A stretch of DNA of 64,000 nucleotides from Microbacterium oxydans. GTDB lineage: Bacteria > Actinomycetota > Actinomycetes > Actinomycetales > Microbacteriaceae. The translations under genes and the position numbers were made by a program. The notes under the pieces were generated by a model. The model searched no databases. It was not told where the DNA came from and saw only the letters and a list, made by a program, of their open reading frames with translations. The DNA lies in the NCBI RefSeq assembly GCF_006540085.1, contig NZ_BJOG01000004.1:434001-498000 (forward strand), given 5' to 3'. Below are positions 24,195 to 30,809 of this stretch, in pieces (position 1 is the stretch's first letter; every line of letters begins with the position of its first letter).

Positions 24195-25153
24195 TATGCC
24201 GCCTCGGAGGTGAGCGCGGCGCGGGCCTCGGCGCAGACTTCGCCGCACACGTCCACGATGAGCCGGTAGGCGTCCTCTTGCACGTCGTCGGAGCGCCGCC
24301 ACGGGTTCGGCACGGGGCGCGGCATCACGAGTGCATCCGTGCCCTTGAACACGAGACGCACGATGCCCGCCGCGAACGGGTCGAGCGGCACGACGCAATC
24401 GGCGTTGCGGTCGTCCATCGTCAGGCGGCGGGCGAAGTGCGCGGAGCCGTCGAGGCCGTGCCGCTCCGCCGTGGCGAGCGTGCCGGGGTCCATCGGGTCG
24501 CCGTGCATCGCTGAGACGCCCACGGAAGCCGCTTCGACGTTCAGGCCGTGCTCAGCCGCCATGTCGCGCAACACGAGTTCGGCCAGCGGCGAGCGGCAGA
24601 TGTTCCCGACGCACACGAACAGCACGCGCCAGGGACGCCCGACGACCGGCGGCGTGTGCAGGCGCTCCGCGCCCTCGGGCACATCCACGATGTACTCACC
24701 GCCGGGCGAGAACGGCCCAGCAGGGACGCGCCCGAGCATCCATCCCGGCTCGGCGTCGACCACGTAGAGGCGCGCCCGGTCCCGGTCGTACCGCGCGCCA
24801 AAGAATCGGGCGTCGTTCGGCGCGGTCGTCCAACTCAGCCCGCGGCTGTACTCGGGCACCGCGCCGCGGTAGAGCGTCAGCGTCTCGGTCGGGATCGCCT
24901 CGGGGGCACATGCGCCGCCGTAGAGGTATCCGACTTCGCGGAACAGCCGCACCCATTCGTCGCGGGGGAGTTCGCGCAGGGGCCAGCCGTCCGGCCCGGC
25001 GCCCTTCGCCCACGACACGCTGAGGATGGCGGCGAGCACGTCGAGCGAGATGCCAGTGCGGTGCCGGTCGGCGAACAGGCCGGGCAGGTCGGCGGGCGGG
25101 TGCGGGTTTCGCCCTTCCTCCCGCATGAGCATCATCCAGTCGTACGGATTCAT
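24194..25153 (-). CDS. ADP-ribosyltransferase-like / low-molecular-weight phosphatase-like fusion
   Basis: This 319-residue protein has two recognisable parts. Residues about 88-165 look like an ADP-ribosyltransferase fold of the R-S-E type: LTLYRGAVP (R96), GLSWTT (S107-T110), an ARFFGARY helix and GGEYIVDVP (E153). Residues 174-319 resemble a low-molecular-weight tyrosine phosphatase: VLFVCVGNICRSPLAE gives the C-x5-R loop (C181-R187), followed by the SVGVSAMHGDPMDP and ARRLTMDD segments. The general-acid loop, normally DP, reads VPNPW (N283), so catalysis may be weak or changed. The N-terminal 85 residues are unassigned. ATG 25153 overlaps the upstream stop (TGATG). Domain calls rest on motif reading only. 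Confidence 0.7.
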   Translation of the reverse strand: MNPYDWMMLMREEGRNPHPPADLPGLFADRHRTGISLDVLAAILSVSWAKGAGPDGWPLRELPRDEWVRLFREVGYLYGGACAPEAIPTETLTLYRGAVPEYSRGLSWTTAPNDARFFGARYDRDRARLYVVDAEPGWMLGRVPAGPFSPGGEYIVDVPEGAERLHTPPVVGRPWRVLFVCVGNICRSPLAELVLRDMAAEHGLNVEAASVGVSAMHGDPMDPGTLATAERHGLDGSAHFARRLTMDDRNADCVVPLDPFAAGIVRLVFKGTDALVMPRPVPNPWRRSDDVQEDAYRLIVDVCGEVCAEARAALTSEAA

Positions 25154-25530
25154 GCGGCCCTCCAGTCGATGCGATGACGAACAGCGGTTCGGACCTCTCC
25201 GCCCGCGCCGCGCGCGCGTACCCGGGTCGCCTGACGGGGCCGGGTAGTGATGGTGGATGCTGGGAGTTCGGCAGGGGTCATAGAGGCCAACCGCAGGGAG
25301 CGGAGCGACCGGAGGGCGGCAGTCCCGATGCGGGAGCCGAGCGGCAGGGAGCCGCCGACAATCTCGCCGGGTCGCGTCGTCGGGAATGGTGCGGCGGCTG
25401 GGTCGCGAGGTGCCTCGGAGAGGCGTCCGCCGAGCGGTAGCGAGGTGGTCGCCTCTAGGTGGCGCAGAAAGTGCGCCACCAGTCGGGAGTAAGGGACGCG
25501 GGTCGTTCTTGCCCTCTCGGCGCGGGTCAT
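25150..25530 (-). CDS. 126-residue protein, unknown, repeat-bearing gene
   Basis: The frame starts at an ATGA overlap with the upstream gene and ends in a TGATG overlap with the ART-phosphatase gene, which supports its reality. The product is Arg/Pro/Leu-rich without a recognised domain. The DNA underneath is rich in short inverted repeats and carries one of two near-identical hairpins (25458-25480), and another long frame is also open here. It may therefore be mostly a structured DNA or RNA region rather than a conserved protein. Confidence 0.4.
   Translation of the reverse strand: MTRAERARTTRVPYSRLVAHFLRHLEATTSLPLGGRLSEAPRDPAAAPFPTTRPGEIVGGSLPLGSRIGTAALRSLRSLRLASMTPAELPASTITTRPRQATRVRARGAGGEVRTAVRHRIDWRAA
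25458..25480. repeat. hairpin repeat copy 1
   Basis: Nine-base arms (25458-25466 and 25472-25480) enclose GAAAG. A near-identical copy with one base changed lies 103 bases to the right. It could be a transcript hairpin, replication or transfer site. Confidence 0.6.
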
Positions 25531-26021
25531 CGCATTGCCTCGCGTTCCCAGTCGGCGACAGGTGGCGCGGAAAGTGCGCCACCTAGCGTGTATCCCTCGG
25601 GCACGGTCACCTCGGGCTCGCACTCGGGCGTCTCGCACGGCCTCAGGACGGCGTACCGGAGGCCGCGGGGGAGCACGGGCGCGGGGATGCCCGTGAGCCT
25701 CAGGCAGTAGTACAGGACATGCCGCCTCGCGCCGCCCTGGGAGCGTGCTTCGAGCCGGTCGAGCACGCCGAGCGCGGCCCATGCTTTCAGCGCTCGCTCT
25801 GCCGTGTCGGTGGCCGGTGCGCCGCGTCGGGCTCCCTTCGTCACACGGAGCCGGGCGGCGTCGGCGAGGTCGAACGCATCCGCCCAGCAGAATCCGTCCG
25901 GGCCGATCCGGTCGAGCACGGCGCGGAGCACTCGGAGCGCTGACGTGTGGACGCTCACGCCGTCATCGTCTGCGAGGGCGAGGAGCAGGCCGTCTATCGC
26001 CTCTCGCGTGGGGATCGCCAC
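25527..26021 (-). CDS. winged-helix-like protein, unknown
   Basis: This 164-residue helical protein contains LLALADDDGVSVHTSALRVL and FDLADAARLRV, then RALKAWAALGVLDRLEARSQ and GGARRHVLYYCL, which together read like a winged helix (helices, a wing of basic residues, a strand). Such folds occur in replication initiators and in regulators of mobile elements. It has a GTG start, four bases after the previous stop. The C-terminus lies over the second hairpin repeat. Confidence 0.55.
   Translation of the reverse strand: MAIPTREAIDGLLLALADDDGVSVHTSALRVLRAVLDRIGPDGFCWADAFDLADAARLRVTKGARRGAPATDTAERALKAWAALGVLDRLEARSQGGARRHVLYYCLRLTGIPAPVLPRGLRYAVLRPCETPECEPEVTVPEGYTLGGALSAPPVADWEREAMR
25560..25584. 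repeat. hairpin repeat copy 2
   Basis: Nine-base arms (25560-25568 and 25576-25584) enclose a seven-base loop. The sequence differs from copy 1 at one base in the shared 23-base unit. Confidence 0.6.
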
Positions 26022-26024
26022 GGC

Positions 26025-26225
26025 TCAGCCCTCGGCCCATCGCTCGATAAGGTTCGCGGATGCCTCGCACTCGGCGACGTGCGAGTCGTACTCGGCTCCG
26101 GGCTCCCAGTAGTCGACGTTCTCCGTCGCGTCCGAGCAGTACGGGCATTCGACGGCCCGGCCCGCCGCAATATCGTCAGCGAGAGATGGCTCGCCATCCT
26201 CCGGGTAGATGAGACGCATCCTCAC
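26025..26225 (-). CDS. 66-residue zinc-ribbon-like protein, unknown
   Basis: This small acidic protein has VECPYCSDA and a later SHVAECEAS, a C-x2-C...H-x3-C arrangement that can hold zinc. The start is GTG (an ATG two codons later is possible). The junction around its stop and the next GTG repeats, base for base over 16 positions, the junction before its own start (26020-26035 and 26224-26239), so the coupling signal appears duplicated. Confidence 0.55.
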   Translation of the reverse strand: MRMRLIYPEDGEPSLADDIAAGRAVECPYCSDATENVDYWEPGAEYDSHVAECEASANLIERWAEG

Positions 26226-26228
26226 GGC

Positions 26229-26432
26229 TCAGCCCTCGCTCTCCGCGCCGTTGCGCACGGGGCGCGCCCAGCGGTCGAGGTCGGCGATGCGCACGCGCAG
26301 ATCGCCGCGGGAGCCGAGTTTCACGGCGGGTATGTCGCCGCGGTCGATGGCGCGCTTGATCGTCTTGCGGCTCACATCGAACCGGACCGCGGCAGAGGTC
26401 AGGGAGAGATAGACGGGACTCGGCTCAGGCAT
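26229..26432 (-). CDS. excisionase-type helix-turn-helix protein
   Basis: This 67-residue MerR/AlpA-type DNA-binding protein begins YLSLTSAAVRFDVSRKTIKRA, then IDRGDIPAVKLGSRG, and RVRIADLDRWARP forms the wing. Such proteins serve as recombination directionality factors (Xis) or small regulators on integrative elements. It is the first gene of the leftward cassette, about 120 bases downstream of a clear promoter, and may direct excision together with the integrase and perhaps bind the dyad at 26569-26587. Confidence 0.75.
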   Translation of the reverse strand: MPEPSPVYLSLTSAAVRFDVSRKTIKRAIDRGDIPAVKLGSRGDLRVRIADLDRWARPVRNGAESEG

Positions 26433-26553
26433 CGAAAGGGCTTCCGGTATCGAGAATCAGCCCGGCGCGGGTGCGCGTCGGGGTGCCTTTCGGTTGAGCG
26501 TCGGCCCAGTGGTTCCCCGCGTCTTACACCGCGGGGCCGGTCCGTCACAGCCA

Positions 26554-26582
26554 AACCTACGCCACACAAGGACAGATGTAAA
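26554..26582 (-). promoter_or_regulatory. main leftward promoter of the element
   Basis: On the minus strand TTTACA (26582-26577), exactly 17 bases and TAGGTT (26559-26554) lie upstream of the HTH gene. The region is visibly more AT-rich than its surroundings. It probably transcribes the whole cassette. Confidence 0.65.
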
Positions 26583-26587
26583 GTCCT
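26569..26587. promoter_or_regulatory. dyad over the -35 (operator candidate)
   Basis: AGGAC (26569-26573) and GTCCT (26583-26587) are perfect inverted halves nine bases apart and cover the -35 hexamer of the leftward promoter, the position of a repressor operator. Confidence 0.5.
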
Positions 26588-26711
26588 GATCAGAGGGATA
26601 AACACTTGGGGTTAAGCCTATTGTCTAGTGACGCGCGGTTGGGTCAGGGCCGGTCGAGAGTGCGGGCGCTCCGCTAGTGTCTGCTCATAAGCACCGTTCT
26701 GAGGAGGATTC

Positions 26712-27380
26712 ATGGGGCTGTTCGACAAGATGAAAGACGCCACATCGCAGGCGGTCGGCCAGGCTCAGGCGGGGCTTGAGAAGGCGAAACAGGATTACAC
26801 GGCGTCGAGGAACGACGCGCCGACGGTGACGGCGGGCGAGCCCCAGCCGATCATCGAGTTGGTGAGCCACATCGACGGCAAGAACGCGAAGGTGCGTCTC
26901 TGGCCTGACCGCCTTGAGTGGGAGCGCCCGCGCGGCGTGTCCGGCGGCAAGATCACGGCGGGCGTGATGACCGGCGGTCTTTCGCTCCTCGCTACCGGCG
27001 TCAAGGGCGGCAAGGACGAGCACGACATGGTGTTGCTCAAGTACGTGACCAACGTCACGAGCCGCAAGGACGGCCTGATGTACTACGCCGTCGATGTGCA
27101 GACCGCATCGGGCGGGGCGATCAATAGCGTTTCGTTCCGCGTGAGCAAGGATGAGGCGGCGAACTTCCGGGCTTTGATCCTGAACGCGATGCAGGAACTT
27201 GAGGCGAAGGCAAGCGCGCCCGTCGTCGTCCAGCAGGCCGCGCCGCAGTCGCCAGCGCCGACCGCCGCCGCGCCGGACCTCGGCGCTCAACTTCAGCAGC
27301 TCGCATCCTTGCGCGACGCCGGAATTCTCACGGAAGACGAGTTCGCGGCCAAGAAGGCCGAGATTCTGTCGCGTCTCTGA
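26712..27380 (+). CDS. SHOCT-domain protein with PH-like domain
   Basis: This 222-residue protein has an N-terminal amphipathic helix (KMKDATSQAVGQAQAGLEKA). Residues 45-165 form a PH-like/DUF4429-type beta domain (RLWPDRLEWERP, MVLLKYVTNVTSRKDGL). After an Ala/Pro linker comes a C-terminal SHOCT helix pair (LASLRDAGILTEDEFAAKKA, about 188-220). SHOCT modules mediate oligomerisation or membrane-linked regulation. The ribosome site GAGGAGG is strong. It is the only rightward gene in the element, separately promoted, so it may be a cargo function such as resistance to other phages; that is inference. Confidence 0.75.
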   Translation: MGLFDKMKDATSQAVGQAQAGLEKAKQDYTASRNDAPTVTAGEPQPIIELVSHIDGKNAKVRLWPDRLEWERPRGVSGGKITAGVMTGGLSLLATGVKGGKDEHDMVLLKYVTNVTSRKDGLMYYAVDVQTASGGAINSVSFRVSKDEAANFRALILNAMQELEAKASAPVVVQQAAPQSPAPTAAAPDLGAQLQQLASLRDAGILTEDEFAAKKAEILSRL

Positions 27381-27390
27381 CGCACACGAC

Positions 27391-27422
27391 AGCCCCGGCG
27401 AGGGCGAACCGTGACCGGGGCT
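27391..27422. terminator. terminator between SHOCT gene and integrase
   Basis: Eight-base arms (27391-27398 and 27415-27422) lie between two convergent genes, 11 bases after one stop and 13 before the other, so they can serve both strands. Confidence 0.6.
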
Positions 27423-27434
27423 GAGCGGGAGACG

Positions 27435-28622
27435 CTACGCCGTCCGGGCCGAGGCGTCGAGAGCTTCGACTAGAGCCGCCTCGCGGCCTGTGCCGTGCGT
27501 GTACCGGAGTGCAATGCCCTCCGATGCTTGCCCGAGCCGGTCGGCCACCTCACGCGACGTAGCGCCCGCGGCGCTGTAGTGGCTCGCGGCGTAGTGGCGG
27601 AGCCCGTGCAACGGCAGATCGGGACGCCCCGCCGCCTCTCGGGCGTTCTTCCAGTGCCGGGCGAACGTCGATTGCCGCAGGTGCGCAACGCCGTCAGCCG
27701 CAGACCACAGCAGGGCGTCGGGGTTCAGCGGCACGCGCTCGGCCATGTGCGACAGCAGGGGCCGGTAGGCGACGGCGGGGAGCGGGACGACGCGCACGCC
27801 CGCGCCCGTCTTGGGCGCGCCGACGATGGCACCGCCGCCGGTCGTGTGCGTCACGCCTCGGGAGACGCGGAGAGCGACGCTGACGACCGCGCCCGCCTCG
27901 CGCGTCACGACGACATCGCCGCGCCGGAGTTCCCGCATCTCGCCGGAGCGCAGGCCGGACCACGCCGCGACGATGACGAACGACCGCAGGCGCTCGGGCA
28001 TCGCGTCGATGATCGCGGCCAGTTGCTCGGGAGTCGGCGGCTTGACCGGCTTTCCGGTCGTCGCGGATGCCGCGCCGCGGATCGGCTCGGGGGCCTCGGC
28101 TAGCAGGCCGCGCGACACGGCGGAGCGGAGCACGGATGACAGTAGGGCGTAGGCGCGGGCCGTCTGCGTGACTTTGCCCGTCGCGAGCGCGGCGGCGTGC
28201 CAGTCCTCAACGGCGGCGCGGTCGATGGCCGACACCGGCGTGTCAGCCAGGGGAGCGAGTGGGCCATCGAGCAGACGACGGTACTCGGCTCGCGTCGTCT
28301 CGCGGATCGGCTTTCCGCTCGCGCTGTAGCGCTTGCTCAGCCAGTCGGTTGCGAACGCGGAGAACGGCAGGGTGCGGCGTTCGGCGTCACGTTCGGCGGC
28401 GGCACGTTCGGCGGCGGCGGCTTGACGGGCGGCGGCGGCGTCCTCCTTGCTCAGCCAGGTACCCGCGGCTATCTCGGCCTGAGTGCGCGAGAGATAGGCG
28501 CGGGCGGCACCCTTCGTCTCAAACGTCGTGGGGCCGGTGTGCCGCACGCCGTCAACGATGAACGATGCTTGCCAGCGCTTCGACGGCAGGCGGCGGAGAG
28601 CGCCCCACGCCTCACGGCTCAT
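27435..28622 (-). CDS. int: tyrosine-type site-specific integrase
   Basis: This 395-residue phage-type integrase has an arm-binding N-terminus (about 1-55), a charged Ala-rich linker, a core-binding SAM-like domain (85-175) and a catalytic domain (195-385). Catalytic residues are R225 (SGLRSGEMREL), K271 (GAPKTGAGV), H339 and R342 (LHGLRHYAAS) and Y374 (ALRYTHG). The usual LGH motif reads LGQAS, so the second catalytic His is Gln365. It catalyses integration into tRNA-Val(GAC). Its ATG overlaps the stop of a short upstream frame (ATGA), which may be only a leader peptide. Confidence 0.92.
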   Translation of the reverse strand: MSREAWGALRRLPSKRWQASFIVDGVRHTGPTTFETKGAARAYLSRTQAEIAAGTWLSKEDAAAARQAAAAERAAAERDAERRTLPFSAFATDWLSKRYSASGKPIRETTRAEYRRLLDGPLAPLADTPVSAIDRAAVEDWHAAALATGKVTQTARAYALLSSVLRSAVSRGLLAEAPEPIRGAASATTGKPVKPPTPEQLAAIIDAMPERLRSFVIVAAWSGLRSGEMRELRRGDVVVTREAGAVVSVALRVSRGVTHTTGGGAIVGAPKTGAGVRVVPLPAVAYRPLLSHMAERVPLNPDALLWSAADGVAHLRQSTFARHWKNAREAAGRPDLPLHGLRHYAASHYSAAGATSREVADRLGQASEGIALRYTHGTGREAALVEALDASARTA

Positions 28623-28728
28623 CGGTCGGCCTTTCGGGCGTCGGTAATGTCGTGCATGGGTCGATCCTTCCTATCGGCCTCTGACGGCCTCGCGGTGGCA
28701 TCCGCGGGGCCGTCGCTCTGTTCCCGCC

Positions 28729-28744
28729 GTGCAATAACGTGCAA
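28729..28744. other. putative integrase arm sites, right
   Basis: GTGCAA at 28729-28734 and 28739-28744 (10-base period) lies between the integrase start and the right att core, matching the pair at the left end. Confidence 0.55.
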
Positions 28745-28863
28745 CAGCGGTAGTCCCCGTTTGGGTTCGTTAGGGACAGTGTAGCGTGCCAGTAACGCCC
28801 AGAATGGGCGGATTAACGCGGGTTCGGTCCCCTCTATTACGCGCGCGCGCACGAGTGCGCGCT

Positions 28864-28892
28864 ACTGGTTCGATCCCAGTATCGCGCACAGA
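28864..28892. other. right attachment site (29-base direct repeat)
   Basis: This is an exact copy of 19503-19531, without the rest of the tRNA. It marks the right boundary; chromosomal sequence resumes with the displaced tRNA terminator. Confidence 0.92.
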
Positions 28893-28895
28893 CAG

Positions 28896-28922
28896 AAACC
28901 CCCGGTTCTCCGGGGGTTTTTT
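28896..28922 (+). terminator. original tRNA-Val terminator, displaced
   Basis: AAACCCCCGG, a TTCT loop and CCGGGGGTTT followed by TTT stand four bases past the right att core. This is the same relative position as the element-borne hairpin at the left end, so it is most simply the pre-integration terminator. Confidence 0.85.
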
Positions 28923-29038
28923 CGTGTTCCACGTCGCTCCGCACGGCGGAGCGCAGGGATGTCGGACCGGTGAACGGATGTCGGGCCCGAACCAGGCTTC
29001 AGGCTCTGCATCCATTCATCGACCCGACATCCGCCGGT

Positions 29039-30265
29039 TCATGCGAGAAGCGTCTCCCCGATGTACCCGCCCTCCATACATCCGGGCGGGATGGCGAACA
29101 CCGCGGACCCGATCGGAACCGTCCATTCGTTGAGCAGGTCGAGCTCGTCCAGTCGACGCTGCATGGGGATGAACTGCCGCTCGATGTCGGCCTGGAACGA
29201 GACGAAGATCAGCCCGGACTCGGAGACCTCGGAGCCGACCGGACGTTCGTCGTAGTTGTACGCGCGGCGGAAGATCCTCTCGCTGCCATCGCCGCGCGCG
29301 CGCCGGATGTGCGCGAACTGCGGGATCACGGGGAATCCGATCGATGTCTTGGCCTCGAAATCCGGTTCGTCGAACTCCTCCGTCCCGGTCAGTGGCGCCC
29401 CGTTGGCGAGGGTCCTCCCCACGGAGGCATCCCGACCGCCGCGGTCCAGCCGGTCCCACTTGTCGAGGTCCATCCGGATGCGGCGGAGCACCATGCCCGT
29501 CCCGCCCGCCAGCCACCCGTCCGCGCTCCACACGACCCCGTCGAAGTCCGCCGTTCCCGGTTCGGGGTTGGTGGTGCCGTCGACCTGCCCGAAGAGGTTG
29601 CGCATCGTCGTCCCTGGGCGCTCTGTACCGTAGGCGCGACGGAAGCCCTGCTGGGTCCATCGGATGCTCGCGAAGCCACGGGCATCCTTCACCAGCATCC
29701 TCGTCGCGTGGGCGACCGTCAGCGGGTCGTCACCGGCGATCTGGATCAGAAGGTCGCCGTCCGAGAACTCCGGCCGCAGCTGATCCACACCGAACGCCGG
29801 CAGAGGCGCGAGCCACGTCGGGCTCGTTCTGCCTGCGCGGGCGACCAGGCCGGGGCCGAAGCCGAAGGTGATGGTCAGCCGTGCCGGGGCGAGGGCCAGC
29901 TCCGGCTCGGAATCGGCGAGGGCGGGGACCCCCTGTGTGAGCCGGGCCGCATCGTCCGTCAGGATCCGCATCAGGCGGACGAGCCCTTCGCGGTCCACGT
30001 CATCATGGAGGTCGAGGCCCACGAAAACACCGTGAGCTTGCGCTGCGGTGTCGACACCGGCCTGGTGCGTGCCGAAGAAGGGCACCGTCTGGTCGCCGTT
30101 CATCGGAGCGGCGACCGGCTTCGCGTCGTCCTTCTGATCGTTCAGGGCGAGATCCACTCCGACCGCCGCGACCGCGCCGACGCCGGCGACAGCTCCTCCG
30201 AGGAGGAACTGTCGCCGGGTCGACCCGGTGCGACGGGAGCGGGCGCCCTCAGCGGGCGCCGACAT
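29039..30265 (-). CDS. Tat-exported DyP-type heme peroxidase (DtpA/EfeB-like)
   Basis: This 408-residue protein has a twin-arginine signal (RRQFLLGGAVAGVGAVAAVG), so it acts outside the membrane. DyP motifs are the GXXDG-type GQVDGT with catalytic Asp, the heme-ligand His in QFAHIRRA, and the RRAYNYDE segment. The family includes EfeB deferrochelatases and the copper-linked DtpA of Streptomyces; the neighbourhood here (CopC and PCuAC upstream, no EfeU/EfeO) favours a DtpA-like copper role. ATG 30265 overlaps the upstream stop (TGATG); GTG 30268 is an alternative. Confidence 0.88.
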   Translation of the reverse strand: MSAPAEGARSRRTGSTRRQFLLGGAVAGVGAVAAVGVDLALNDQKDDAKPVAAPMNGDQTVPFFGTHQAGVDTAAQAHGVFVGLDLHDDVDREGLVRLMRILTDDAARLTQGVPALADSEPELALAPARLTITFGFGPGLVARAGRTSPTWLAPLPAFGVDQLRPEFSDGDLLIQIAGDDPLTVAHATRMLVKDARGFASIRWTQQGFRRAYGTERPGTTMRNLFGQVDGTTNPEPGTADFDGVVWSADGWLAGGTGMVLRRIRMDLDKWDRLDRGGRDASVGRTLANGAPLTGTEEFDEPDFEAKTSIGFPVIPQFAHIRRARGDGSERIFRRAYNYDERPVGSEVSESGLIFVSFQADIERQFIPMQRRLDELDLLNEWTVPIGSAVFAIPPGCMEGGYIGETLLA

Positions 30266-30798
30266 CACTGCCCCGAGCCGTCTTGCATGTCGCCGCCCTC
30301 GTAGTTCTCGTTCGCACCGGAGTAATCCTTGACGGGTGCGGTGAACTCGAATGTCGAGTCGTCGGAGAAGGTCAGGGTGAAGGTGACGTCACTGCCTGCG
30401 GTGAGGGGACCCGTCAGATCCATCATCATGATGTGGTTGGCGCCGGGCTCCAGAGGGAGGCTCCCGCCGGCGGGAATGATGAAGCCGCCGTCCTTCTCGC
30501 GCATCACCATCTCTCCGGCCTCGTTCTCGACAGTCTCGTGCAGCTCGAGCATGTTCGACGCCTCGGACGCGACGGAGACGACGGTCACATCGTCGTCTCC
30601 GCTGTTGACGAGTGTGCCGAATCCTGCCGACATGCCCTCGTCGGCCGACTTGACCCAGGCATCCTCGATAGTCACGGTCTCGCCGGCCGGGCGCGGCGCC
30701 GATTCGGTCGGAGTGCTCTCCGGAGTGCACCCCGTGAGTGCGAGGAGGGAGACAGCGATCACAGCTGCCAGACGGGGAAGGTTCTTCGTGGTGTTCAT
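30265..30798 (-). CDS. PCu(A)C-type copper chaperone lipoprotein
   Basis: This 177-residue lipoprotein has lipobox LTGC. The domain carries the PCuAC copper signature: LELHETVENEAGEMVM (His and Met) and NHIMMMDL (His-x-Met). It delivers Cu(I) to extracytoplasmic targets such as cytochrome oxidase. The tail is acidic with GANENYEGGDM. ATG 30798 is used; an in-frame GTG at 30813 forms a GTGA overlap with the upstream stop and is equally plausible. It is the middle gene of a leftward copper operon. Confidence 0.88.
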   Translation of the reverse strand: MNTTKNLPRLAAVIAVSLLALTGCTPESTPTESAPRPAGETVTIEDAWVKSADEGMSAGFGTLVNSGDDDVTVVSVASEASNMLELHETVENEAGEMVMREKDGGFIIPAGGSLPLEPGANHIMMMDLTGPLTAGSDVTFTLTFSDDSTFEFTAPVKDYSGANENYEGGDMQDGSGQ

Positions 30799-30809
30799 GA
30801 TGGTGTCTT

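Larger units (their letters stand above)
19532..28892. mobile_element. 9.36 kb integrative element in tRNA-Val(GAC)
   Basis: The element lies between identical 29-base repeats, the left one inside tRNA-Val(GAC). A tyrosine integrase sits at the right end. Its other genes are one leftward cassette of 15 called genes (19619-26432) plus a single rightward SHOCT gene. An excisionase-like HTH protein heads the cassette. No capsid, terminase, portal, relaxase, type IV secretion, FtsK-like, helicase or polymerase gene is recognised, so it is either a satellite that borrows replication and transfer functions, a degraded integrative plasmid, or a type not previously described. Its proteins are unusually rich in Arg, Ala and CxxC motifs compared with neighbours. 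Confidence 0.93.

Noticed and set aside
24194-25582. 462-residue extension of the ART-phosphatase frame
   Set aside because: The added 143 residues overlap two coupled genes and are Arg/Pro/His-rich shadow; ATG 25153 with its TGATG overlap is better.
27435-28622. XerC/XerD chromosome dimer recombinase
   Set aside because: It has a phage-type N-terminal arm-binding region and sits beside an att site with a tRNA direct repeat.
28619-28852. 77-residue frame upstream of int with ATGA overlap
   Set aside because: It spans the arm-site region and has no recognisable feature; only its last dozen codons might be a leader peptide.
29039-30265. EfeB of an efeUOB iron uptake system
   Set aside because: No EfeU permease or EfeO gene is nearby; the neighbours are copper proteins, so DtpA-like is preferred though the family is shared.
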